The position numbers were made by a program, and so were the translations under genes. The notes beneath the pieces were generated by a model, which did no database searches, was not told where the DNA came from, and saw only the letters and a program-made list of their open reading frames with translations. Below are positions 43,281-50,791 of a stretch of 64,000 bases of DNA, in pieces; within the stretch, counting starts at the first letter, position 1; every line of letters begins with the position of its first letter. The stretch comes from Paenirhizobium cremeum. GTDB lineage: Bacteria; Pseudomonadota; Alphaproteobacteria; Rhizobiales; Rhizobiaceae. The DNA is taken from assembly GCF_022884085.1 (NCBI RefSeq), contig NZ_JAGGCS010000001.1, forward strand, positions 310,001-374,000, given 5' to 3'.

Positions 43281-43308
43281 AAGGCGGCATCGATGATGCC
43301 GCCTTTTT
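43281..43308 (+). terminator. Intrinsic terminator of the DUF1127-like transcript
   Basis: AAGGCGGCATC (43281-43291) and GATGCCGCCTT (43295-43305) form a perfect 11-bp stem with a 3-base loop, followed by TTTTT. It is the cleanest plus-strand terminator in the window. The ~107-base 3' UTR before it has no obvious reading frame. Confidence 0.9.
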
Positions 43309-43391
43309 GCTTTTCCATCCCTTGAACGGATCGTCATGCATATATCGCAATGCTGCGATGCAATATGGCAACTGCCGTCAGTCGGCACCTC

Positions 43392-44282
43392 TTACCGACG
43401 GTGGCTTTCATGCCGCAGATGGATGGTCACCCAACCATTGCGCCAGATGGTGCGGATATGGGCGAGGCCTGCGCCATTATAGGCGGCCAGCACCTTCCAG
43501 CGCTGTTCTGCGAGAATACCTGAAAGAATGACTGACCCGCCGGGCGCCAGATTGGCGACAAGCTGCGGCGCCATCTTCATCAGCGGCCGCGCAAGGATGT
43601 TGGCGATAATCAGGTCGAACGGGCCGCGCTCACGAAAAGCGGTCGAATGGAAACCCGGCGCCACGCGGAAATCGATGCCCTCGACGATGCCGTTACGCCG
43701 CGCATTTTCGCGCGCCACCCGGATGGCGATCGGGTCGATATCGGTTGCCAGCACCGGCACCGGCAGAAGTTTGCGCACAGCGATGGCAAGCACGCCGCTG
43801 CCCGTACCGAGATCGAGCGCATTGGCGACCGGCCTCGAGCGGGTAACATCCTCGATCACCTCAAGGCAGCCGGCAGTCGTGCCGTGATGACCGGTCCCGA
43901 ACGCCTGCCCGGCGTCGATTTCGATCGCCACATCGTTCGGCTGCACCTTGTCGCGGTCATGCGAGCCGTGAACGAGGAAACGCCCTGCCCTGACCGGTGT
44001 CAACCCTTCTAGGGACTTGGCGATCCAGTCGATGTCGGGAATGACTTCACGCTCGACCGGAAGATCGGGAAACTCCTCCGCCAGCAGGGCGACGACACGC
44101 TCGTTCACCTCGGCTTCCTCGTCGGCCATCAGATAGACGGAGGCCTGCCAGACATCGTTCTTCTCGTCGATCTCGGTCGTGGCGATCGCATAGTCCTCTT
44201 CGCCAAAGGCGAAGCTCATGAGGTCGAGGATACGATTTGCCTGCTGCTCGGTGGTGGTGACGAAAAGACGGATTTCGCTCAC
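43392..44282 (-). CDS. prmA: Ribosomal protein L11 methyltransferase
   Basis: A 296-residue SAM-dependent enzyme trimethylating ribosomal protein L11. The N-terminal ~110 residues form the substrate-binding domain; the catalytic domain shows IEIDAGQAFGTGHHGTTAGCL, the SAM motif ALDLGTGSGVLAIAV, ATDIDPIAIRVARENARRN and the late DLIIANILARPLM. The start is a GTG at 44282 with AGGA ten bases upstream. Next to the SCO gene on the same strand, 116 bases apart. Confidence 0.93.
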   Translation of the reverse strand: MSEIRLFVTTTEQQANRILDLMSFAFGEEDYAIATTEIDEKNDVWQASVYLMADEEAEVNERVVALLAEEFPDLPVEREVIPDIDWIAKSLEGLTPVRAGRFLVHGSHDRDKVQPNDVAIEIDAGQAFGTGHHGTTAGCLEVIEDVTRSRPVANALDLGTGSGVLAIAVRKLLPVPVLATDIDPIAIRVARENARRNGIVEGIDFRVAPGFHSTAFRERGPFDLIIANILARPLMKMAPQLVANLAPGGSVILSGILAEQRWKVLAAYNGAGLAHIRTIWRNGWVTIHLRHESHRR

Positions 44283-44398
44283 GATCGATGGTCCTATGCC
44301 ATTGGGAAGGGTATCGCGCGGAAACGCGCGGCTCTCGCGTCTGCGCTACACCGTCGTCCCACATATGGCAACCTTCAAGGGCGCCGAAAGCAGGCCGG

Positions 44399-44998
44399 TC
44401 AGCCCTTCGCCAGATTTTCGAGCTTCTTGACGGCCGTGTCAGGGTTCTCGCCATAGGCAATGGTACCGACGAATCTTCCCTCGGCATCCAGCAGGAAAAC
44501 CGAGGCCGTGTGGTCCATGGTGTAGTCGCCGTTCGGGTCCTTCTCGTCGAGGGGCACCTTGCGCGCATAAACGCGGAACCCCTTGATGACCTCCGCGACC
44601 TTATCCGGCGCGCCGGCGATGCCGGTCACGCGGTCGGTCACGTTGGAGATGTAAGAACCGAGGATCTCCGGGGTGTCGCGCTCGGGATCGACGGTAACGA
44701 AATAGGCCTGCAACTTGTTCTTATCCGGATCGACCTTGGCGAGCCAGCCATCGAGCTCAAACAGCGTCGTCGGGCAAACCTCCGGACAATGGGTAAAGCC
44801 GAAGAAAAGCGCTGTCGGCTTGCCACGGAAGGCCTGCTCCGTGATCGGCTTGCCGTTCTGATCGGTCAGTTCGAACGGAACGCCGAACGGCGCCTCCGTC
44901 ATCTTTGTCGTCGACTGGGTGACGGCAAGCGTCAGCCATCCGAGAACGCCGGCCATGACCAGAACGCCGGCCCAGAGGAAAATCCGCAACGTCTTCAT
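44399..44998 (-). CDS. SCO1/SenC family protein
   Basis: A 199-residue membrane-anchored, thioredoxin-fold protein that delivers copper to, or keeps reduced, the CuA site of cytochrome c oxidase. One N-terminal helix (IFLWAGVLVMAGVLGWLTLAV), then GVPFELTDQNGKPITEQAF, the copper-binding FGFTHCPEVCPTTL, and DHTASVFLLD with the third ligand His. No oxidase genes are in the window. The ATG at 44998 begins the anchor. Confidence 0.94.
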   Translation of the reverse strand: MKTLRIFLWAGVLVMAGVLGWLTLAVTQSTTKMTEAPFGVPFELTDQNGKPITEQAFRGKPTALFFGFTHCPEVCPTTLFELDGWLAKVDPDKNKLQAYFVTVDPERDTPEILGSYISNVTDRVTGIAGAPDKVAEVIKGFRVYARKVPLDEKDPNGDYTMDHTASVFLLDAEGRFVGTIAYGENPDTAVKKLENLAKG

Positions 44999-45152
44999 CT
45001 ATTCCATCCTCGCGACCCGCCTTCGGGCGGCCGTCCGCATTTTCCAATGCCGATACGCTGCCGACGCGAGAAGCGCAAATCAACTGGACGTCAAAAAGCC
45101 GGGGCGCGCCATTTTGTCTCGGCTGCCGACCGCCCGTCCGGACAGGTGCCAA

Positions 45153-45311
45153 TCAGAAACAGATGGAAAGGCCGCTCTCGGAGAGTGCAAGGATGATAGC
45201 CGCTCCGTGCTGCAGCCAGCCGGCGAAAACAAGCGCGAGAACAACCGACGACGCGGCCGCAAGAGCGGCAGCGAGCGCGAGGCGGGATGTTCTGGAGGCG
45301 ATATGGTCCAT
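45153..45311 (-). CDS. Small single-helix membrane protein, unknown function
   Basis: A 52-residue protein starting MDHIASRTSRLALAAALAAA, with one Ala/Val/Leu-rich helix (LALAAALAAASSVVLALVFAGWL) and a conserved-looking C-terminus (HGAAIILALSESGLSICF). I have seen similar short proteins in rhizobia but cannot name a family. No close Shine-Dalgarno sequence precedes the ATG; GGAGGAA lies about 15 bases away. A GTG at 45350 in the same frame is an alternative start. The AT-rich TATTATAAA just upstream might be a -10 for a nearly leaderless transcript. Confidence 0.5.
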   Translation of the reverse strand: MDHIASRTSRLALAAALAAASSVVLALVFAGWLQHGAAIILALSESGLSICF

Positions 45312-45453
45312 AAACGGTTTATAATATTCCTCCGCCCCGTGCGAAAGCACAAAGTTTCTCGGCCGGCTTGCAGAAAATGGGTGAAATGGAGCGCGGAACC
45401 TGCGAGGCTCACCACGTGATCGCTGTGGCGACCGTGAGTCTTGGGAGGGGCGA

Positions 45454-46242
45454 ATGGGAGAGCAGACATTACAGGCGGTTCCTCAGACGAAGCTGCGGAT
45501 CAACCGGCTGACAGTCGGTGACGTGCAGGCAGCGCTACGGCAGGGTATCGACGATTTCCGCCGTTATCCCGTGTTCGGGCTGTTCTTCGGCGGCATCTAT
45601 GCGCTTGGCGGCGCCTTCATTCTGGCGATGCTGGTCTATTATCACATGCCCTGGATGATAATACCCGTGGCGATCGGCTTTCCGCTGATCGGGCCCTTCG
45701 TTGCCGTCGGCCTCTACGAGATCAGCCGGCGCCACCACCGACACGAACCCGTCACATGGCGCGGCGTCCTGGCCGAAGTTTTCCGCCAGCGCGAACGCCA
45801 GCTTTCCTGGATGGCCTTCGCCGTTCTGTTCATCTTCTGGATCTGGATCTACCAGGTGAGATTGCTTCTCGCCCTTTTCCTCGGTTTCAAGATACCCGCT
45901 GAACTCGGCGCATTCTTCACCCTTGTGACCACGACACCCGAAGGTCTCCTCTTCCTGATCGTGGGCACGGCCGTCGGCGCGGTGCTTGCAACCGTTCTCT
46001 TCGCCGCGACAGTCATTTCCATGCCTTTGCTGCTGGATTACGACCTCGACTTCGTCACAGCAATGATAACCAGCGCCCGGGTCGTATTGGAGAACCCGCT
46101 CCCCATGCTCGGCTTCGGCGCGATCATCGCGGTTTCGGCGATTCTTGCAATGCTGCCGGCTTTTCTGGGACTGTTCGTTGTCTTGCCCGTTCTCGGGCAC
46201 GCGACGTGGCACGTCTATCGACGGGCGATCTCCGCCACCTGA
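45454..46242 (+). CDS. DUF2189 family membrane protein
   Basis: A 262-residue integral membrane protein with about six helices and the DUF2189 layout: a soluble N-terminus LRINRLTVGDVQAALRQGIDDFRRYP, then FGLFFGGIYALGGAFIL, GFPLIGPFVAVGLYEISRR, a cluster FIFWIWIYQVRLLL, and a C-terminal helix region ending HATWHVYRRAIS. The function of the family is unknown; some members sit near cytochrome c oxidase genes, and here a SCO protein gene is a close neighbour on the other strand. Monocistronic as far as can be seen. Confidence 0.88.
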   Translation: MGEQTLQAVPQTKLRINRLTVGDVQAALRQGIDDFRRYPVFGLFFGGIYALGGAFILAMLVYYHMPWMIIPVAIGFPLIGPFVAVGLYEISRRHHRHEPVTWRGVLAEVFRQRERQLSWMAFAVLFIFWIWIYQVRLLLALFLGFKIPAELGAFFTLVTTTPEGLLFLIVGTAVGAVLATVLFAATVISMPLLLDYDLDFVTAMITSARVVLENPLPMLGFGAIIAVSAILAMLPAFLGLFVVLPVLGHATWHVYRRAISAT

Positions 46243-46472
46243 ACCGGGACCGACCGTGAAATCAGGCCTTTCAGCCGGAAATCACCGGCAAGGGCCGCCA
46301 CATTAGGCGTTGTTTAACTAATATTGGCGAATCTTCGGGTTCGCGAGATGACTGCTCAGGTCATTCGGACATCACGTCCACCGGGATATGCAATCTCCTC
46401 CTCGGGTCTCAGCATGCAGGAACGACATCGCGGACGAAACCGATCCGCGACAGCCGGATTTCGGGGAGGCGC

Positions 46473-48437
46473 ATGCTGGAGTTCATATCGGGAACACGCC
46501 TGTCGGTTCGCCAGCGTTTGATGACGCTCGGCGCAGCGGCGGTTTTTGGGATAGGTTCTATGCTGGCCGTCGGCTGGTGGGAAAACACCAGCGTCGACAC
46601 GGCCTTGCGGCGCTCAGTCGCTCTTTCGGCCGACCTCGAGCGCCTCAACGAGATGCGGCTCGCGAATACGCATCTGACCCTTGCGGCAATGGACACCATC
46701 ATCGATCGCGGCGAGCGTACTGTTCAGCCGGAGCGGATGGAAATCATTGCGCAGGCCTCGGCAGTCCTCGCGGATGGCGCGGCCACCTTGAAATCCGTCG
46801 CCGAGGCCACGGGCAACGCGGCGCTTGTTTCGAACTACGACAAGGACAGGACAGCGCTCGTCCAGGCCATCTCCGTCGACCTCAAGCAACTGGTCGAAAA
46901 CGGGGCGGCGGAAGAGGCTTATGCCCACATCGACGATGTGATCGACGAAGCGGGGGAACGCCTCGGCAAGACGCTCGACGATCTGTCGGAGGCAACCGCC
47001 AACGCGGTTGAGGATCGTGTCGCGCAGGCGACCGAACGGACAAGCTCCTCCCTTCACAGCCAGCTTATCCTCGGGCTTTTGGCCTTTCTCAGCGTTTGCA
47101 CGCTGCAGATCGTGCACGGCAATGCCATCGTCAATGGAATTCGCGCGGTACGCGGCGCGATGCAGCGCATCGTCGACGGCGACCTGACAACCGCGGTGGA
47201 TGCGGTCGAGCGCAGGGACGAGATCGGGGACATGGCCCGCGCGGCCGACGTCTTCCGCAAGGCGGCGATCGACAAGCAGGAACTTGAGACATCCGCCGAA
47301 CAGACCCGGAAGCAGAACGATGCCGAGCGCGAAAGCCGCGCAGCGGCAATGGCGTCCGACAGCCGCGCGATCAAGCAGGCCGTGGACCAGCTCGCCCTTG
47401 GCCTCAACCGGCTGTCCGAAGGCGATCTTTCCGTTAGCATCGGCGAACCCTTCCATGGCGATCTCGACCGCCTGCGCCTCGACTTCAACCAGGTGGCCAG
47501 CCATCTCCAGCGCGTGATGTCCGAGATTGCGGCCAACAGTGCGTCGATCCGGGCAAACAGCCAGCAGATGCGCAGCGCCGCTGACGATCTCGCCCGGCGC
47601 ACCGAGCAACAGGCGGCTTCGCTCGAACAGACCTCCGCGGCTCTCGACGAAATCACCTCCACCGTTCACAACGCCACCGAACGCGCCGAAGAGGCGAGCC
47701 AGATGGTCGACCACGCCAAGGACTATGCGGAAAAATCCGGCGCCGTCGTCAACGACGCCATGGCCGCCATGGAGCGCATCGAGGATGCGACCGGCGAGAT
47801 CGGCAAGATCATCAATGTGGTCGATGAAATCGCCTTCCAGACGAACCTTCTGGCGCTGAACGCCGGCGTCGAGGCAGCTCGTGCCGGTGATGCCGGCAAG
47901 GGTTTCGCCGTCGTGGCACAGGAGGTTCGCGCGCTGGCCGGCCGTGCGGCCGAGGCCGCCCGCGACATCAAGAACCTCGTCGGCCGGTCGAGCACCGAGG
48001 TCAAGACCGGTGTCGAACTGGTGACGGCAACGGGCCAAGCCCTGCATCGGATCGGCGAGGACGTGCACCGCATCAACGAGCATGTGAAGGCTATCTTCAC
48101 CTCCGCCCGCGAACAGTCGGTGGGTCTGAGCGAGATCAACTCCGCCGTCAGCCAGATGGACCAGGTGACCCAGCAGAACGCCGCCATGGTCGAACAGACC
48201 AATGCAGCCAGCCACACGCTTGCCGGCGACGCGGAAAACCTTTCGCGTCTCGTCAGCCAGTTCAACATGGGCGGAGAGGCGAGCCTCGTTTCCGCCAAGC
48301 CCGCGACGGTCACCGCCGCCGCGGTTCCGCAACCGTCCCCCGCGCGCAATCTGGTCGCCAGGGTCGCGGGGACATTCAACCGCAGCACCGCCGCATCCAG
48401 CCAGACCGCGGCCGCCGAAAACTGGGAAGAGTTCTGA
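46473..48437 (+). CDS. Methyl-accepting chemotaxis protein with CheR-docking tail
   Basis: A 654-residue chemoreceptor. TM1 is [21 protein letters not shown], then a helical ~155-residue periplasmic domain, TM2 [19 protein letters not shown], a HAMP region (ran to ~270, plus a second one near 310-350: [17 protein letters not shown]) and the signalling domain with its hairpin tip [36 protein letters not shown]. The C-terminus is NWEEF, a variant of the NWETF pentapeptide that tethers the methyltransferase CheR. The ligand is unknown. Three bases before the cheW gene; the two form an operon. Confidence 0.93.
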   Translation: MLEFISGTRLSVRQRLMTLGAAAVFGIGSMLAVGWWENTSVDTALRRSVALSADLERLNEMRLANTHLTLAAMDTIIDRGERTVQPERMEIIAQASAVLADGAATLKSVAEATGNAALVSNYDKDRTALVQAISVDLKQLVENGAAEEAYAHIDDVIDEAGERLGKTLDDLSEATANAVEDRVAQATERTSSSLHSQLILGLLAFLSVCTLQIVHGNAIVNGIRAVRGAMQRIVDGDLTTAVDAVERRDEIGDMARAADVFRKAAIDKQELETSAEQTRKQNDAERESRAAAMASDSRAIKQAVDQLALGLNRLSEGDLSVSIGEPFHGDLDRLRLDFNQVASHLQRVMSEIAANSASIRANSQQMRSAADDLARRTEQQAASLEQTSAALDEITSTVHNATERAEEASQMVDHAKDYAEKSGAVVNDAMAAMERIEDATGEIGKIINVVDEIAFQTNLLALNAGVEAARAGDAGKGFAVVAQEVRALAGRAAEAARDIKNLVGRSSTEVKTGVELVTATGQALHRIGEDVHRINEHVKAIFTSAREQSVGLSEINSAVSQMDQVTQQNAAMVEQTNAASHTLAGDAENLSRLVSQFNMGGEASLVSAKPATVTAAAVPQPSPARNLVARVAGTFNRSTAASSQTAAAENWEEF

Positions 48438-48439
48438 CC

Positions 48440-48904
48440 ATGAGCAATGCCATCAAGCAGTCCGGGGCCTACCTCGAAATCGTATCCTTTCACCTGGGCG
48501 ACCAGGAATTCTGCATCGATATCATGGCGATCCGCGAAATTCGCGGTTGGGCGCCTGTGACCCCGATGCCCCACACCCCGCCTTACGTGCTCGGCCTCAT
48601 CAATCTGCGCGGCGCAGTGATCCCGGTCATCGACATGGCCTGCCGCCTCGGCATGAAGATGACGGAACCGTCCGAGCGCGCCGCCATCATCGTCACCGAC
48701 ATCGCCGGCAAGCTGGTCGGCCTGCTGGTCGAGCAGGTTTCCGACATGATGACAATCAAGGCCGAGGACCTGCAGCCCGCTCCGGAAATCATTCCGGAAG
48801 AACAGCGCGCCTTCTGCCGCGGCATCGTCGCCCTGGAAAAGTCGATGGTCTGCTTCCTCAACCTCGACACCGTCATCGCCGACGAACTCGCCCAGGCGGC
48901 CTGA
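48440..48904 (+). CDS. cheW: Chemotaxis coupling protein CheW
   Basis: A 154-residue protein linking receptors to the kinase CheA. It shows the double beta-barrel CheW pattern: EIVSFHLGDQEFCIDIMAIREI, VLGLINLRGAVIPVIDMACRLG, and GLLVEQVSDMMTIKAEDLQ. It starts two bases after the receptor gene, so the receptor and coupler are made together. No cheA or other chemotaxis genes are nearby; the main che cluster must be elsewhere. A terminator follows at 49012-49047. Confidence 0.96.
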   Translation: MSNAIKQSGAYLEIVSFHLGDQEFCIDIMAIREIRGWAPVTPMPHTPPYVLGLINLRGAVIPVIDMACRLGMKMTEPSERAAIIVTDIAGKLVGLLVEQVSDMMTIKAEDLQPAPEIIPEEQRAFCRGIVALEKSMVCFLNLDTVIADELAQAA

Positions 48905-49011
48905 CCGTCGGCCTGATGCGCGCCGCTGTCCCGCGGCTCGCATCGTGTGGCCGTCGCCATCGCGAAACCGCTGCACACTCTTGCGCGATGTGCCTGGAGG
49001 CTCTTCCCTCG

Positions 49012-49047
49012 CCCGCAGTCCCGGCCTCCGGAACTGCGGGTGTTTTC
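49012..49047 (+). terminator. Intrinsic terminator of the mcp-cheW operon
   Basis: CCCGCAGT (49012-49019) and ACTGCGGG (49033-49040) pair exactly, with an inner CCGG/CCGG and a CCT loop, followed by TGTTTTCTT. It lies 108 bases after the cheW stop. Confidence 0.8.
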
Positions 49048-49118
49048 TTGCGCCACCCTTTTCGGAGTTCCGCCAGTTCTTCAATCGTTGCGGGGGATTT
49101 CGTTGCGGAAGCTGAAAC
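49048..49118. other. Non-coding stretch between two terminators; part of the 476-base cheW-creA gap
   Basis: The gap between cheW (ends 48904) and creA (ends 49381) holds no credible gene. It contains the plus-strand terminator at 49012-49047 and the minus-strand terminator at 49119-49163. The ~215 bases from 49164 to 49380, downstream of creA, are transcribed as a 3' UTR or could hold a small RNA; no promoter is evident. Confidence 0.4.
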
Positions 49119-49163
49119 GAAAAAAGCTGCGTTCCGGGATGAAGATCATCCGAAACGCAGCTT
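49119..49163 (-). terminator. Strong intrinsic terminator downstream of creA (minus strand)
   Basis: AAGCTGCGTT (49124-49133) and AACGCAGCTT (49154-49163) pair over 10 bp, and GGATGA/TCATCC (49137-49142, 49146-49151) extend the stem inward around AGA. On the minus strand it is followed by a U run (plus-strand A run at 49120-49125). It lies about 218 bases beyond the creA stop. Confidence 0.85.
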
Positions 49164-49380
49164 CTCAACTGGAGTCCGAGAGGCGCACCCCCGCGGTCTG
49201 GCAAGACATGAACAGACAACGGCCGAAAAATGGGGTGACACGACCGTCCGCCAATGCCGCCAGAACTTTTGCAAACTGCTCAAGTAAACGGAAGTGACGC
49301 CGCTCACAAAAAGCCGGTTCAATCGTCTTTTAAATCGACCATTTTTGGCACAATCATACCGATCCCATCGAAATTAGGGG

Positions 49381-49872
49381 TTATTGCGGTTTACCTTTGG
49401 TCCAGGTGACGGGTTCGTTGAACAAGGGCACCGTCGAAATCGCCATCTTGGCGGAACCGTCGACAACCTGACGCGAATGGATGAGATAGATCAGCGTGTC
49501 ATTGGCCTTGTCGTAAATTCGGTTGACCACGAGCTGTTTCCAGATGAGGGACATGCCCTCCCGAAACACTTCCTCGCCATCCTTCGACAAGTCGATGTCG
49601 CCGATCTCGATCGGCCCGGTCTGGCGGCAGGCGATCGAGTTGTTCGAGGGGTCCTCGAACCAATTGCCCTTCGACAGACGGTCGATGATCGAACGGTCGA
49701 AATAGGTGACGTGACAGGTCACCCCTTTGATCTTGGGATCGGTAACCGCCTCCACGACGATATCGTTGCCAACCCAGTCGACGCCGACCTTGCCGACCAC
49801 TTCGGCGGAGGCGGGAGAGGCAAGGGCCGAATGCAGGATGCCAACGGCAAGAATATGGGATCTGAGCGACAT
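49381..49872 (-). CDS. creA: CreA family periplasmic protein
   Basis: A 163-residue exported protein: signal peptide ILAVGILHSALASPASAEVVG, then the CreA pattern VDWVGNDIVVEAVTDPKIKGVTCHV, FDRSIIDRLSKGNWFEDPSNNSIACRQ and SLIWKQLVVNRIYDKANDTLIYLIHS. The role of the family is unknown. The ATG at 49872 has GGAGG seven bases upstream; the open frame extends to 50100 without similarity. Two cysteines may form a disulfide. Confidence 0.92.
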   Translation of the reverse strand: MSLRSHILAVGILHSALASPASAEVVGKVGVDWVGNDIVVEAVTDPKIKGVTCHVTYFDRSIIDRLSKGNWFEDPSNNSIACRQTGPIEIGDIDLSKDGEEVFREGMSLIWKQLVVNRIYDKANDTLIYLIHSRQVVDGSAKMAISTVPLFNEPVTWTKGKPQ

Positions 49873-49921
49873 GGAAACCTCCGGTCGTGACACACAATTG
49901 AGATAAGCGTGGCACACGGCC

Positions 49922-50557
49922 TTACAAGACGGAAGCGGCTTTCGGCCTGCGGCGAACGGAACATGCCTCGTAGCCCCCGCGGTAAAGCCGCCCCGGTGCG
50001 ATACCGAGGCTTGCCGCGAGCTCCCTGATTCCAGCCGCACGCGCCTGTCTGGCCATGGCGATCGCGGCAAGCGCGCAGACATGGGCGTCCTCCGCGGCAT
50101 TGTGGTGGGAAAAGGTCAGGCCGAGATGTGCGGCGAGCACGTTCAGGCGGTGCGAACCGAGTTCCGGCCAGACGCGCTGCGACAGCTTGACACTACAGAT
50201 ATAGGAAAGCTCCGGATAGGGTTGACGATAGGCATCGAGCGCGGCGCGCCAGACGGAAAAGTCGAAAGCGGCGTTGTGCGCGATCATCAGCGCCCCCTCA
50301 AAATCGTCGGCGAATTCCTCCATCACTTCAGGGAACTCGCCGGCATCCTTCACGTCTTCCGGCCGAATGCCGTGAATGGCGACGTTGAATGGCGAGAAGC
50401 GCATGGTTTTCGGCCTGATGAGCCGCTCTTCCACCCGTACGACCTCGCCGTTCTCGATGAAGGCGAGCCCGACCGAACAAGCACTGCCGCGCTCTTCGTT
50501 CGCGGTCTCGAAATCGATGGCGATGGCTTTCCCGGCAAGGGGCGATGAATACTGCAT
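49922..50557 (-). CDS. 3'-5' exonuclease, DEDDh family (DnaQ-like)
   Basis: A 211-residue nuclease related to the proofreading subunit of DNA polymerase III. The five catalytic acids and His are visible: AIDFETA (Asp, Glu), MIAHNAAFDFSVW (Asp), and SHHNAAEDAHVCA (His, Asp). The C-terminal extension ends in basic RRRPKAASVL. The start is uncertain: the ATG at 50557 directly precedes the fold, with a weak ribosome site; a TTG at 50608 is possible. Function is probably DNA or RNA end trimming. It is 49 bases upstream of creA on the same strand. Confidence 0.87.
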   Translation of the reverse strand: MQYSSPLAGKAIAIDFETANEERGSACSVGLAFIENGEVVRVEERLIRPKTMRFSPFNVAIHGIRPEDVKDAGEFPEVMEEFADDFEGALMIAHNAAFDFSVWRAALDAYRQPYPELSYICSVKLSQRVWPELGSHRLNVLAAHLGLTFSHHNAAEDAHVCALAAIAMARQARAAGIRELAASLGIAPGRLYRGGYEACSVRRRPKAASVL

Positions 50558-50791
50558 CCGACTGGCATAGGCTGCGACAAGGATTCGGGCAACTCGATCC
50601 GCTTCCAATTCTGCAAATGCAGGCCTTGGGTGGCGTCTCGGACGCTTTTATAGCCCGTTCCCCCTGTACATCCGGGCCAATGCCTTATAGGAACGGCTGA
50701 AATCCGGCCCGCCCCTGGCGGATGCGGCGCGTGAACGCGCCCGAAACGCATCGGCCGGGATGCGCAACACTTACGTTCGAAAGACGGTTCT

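Noticed and set aside
48905-49300. Plus-strand frames in the cheW-creA gap
   Set aside because: They run through two terminator hairpins, have no family pattern and show no ribosome site.
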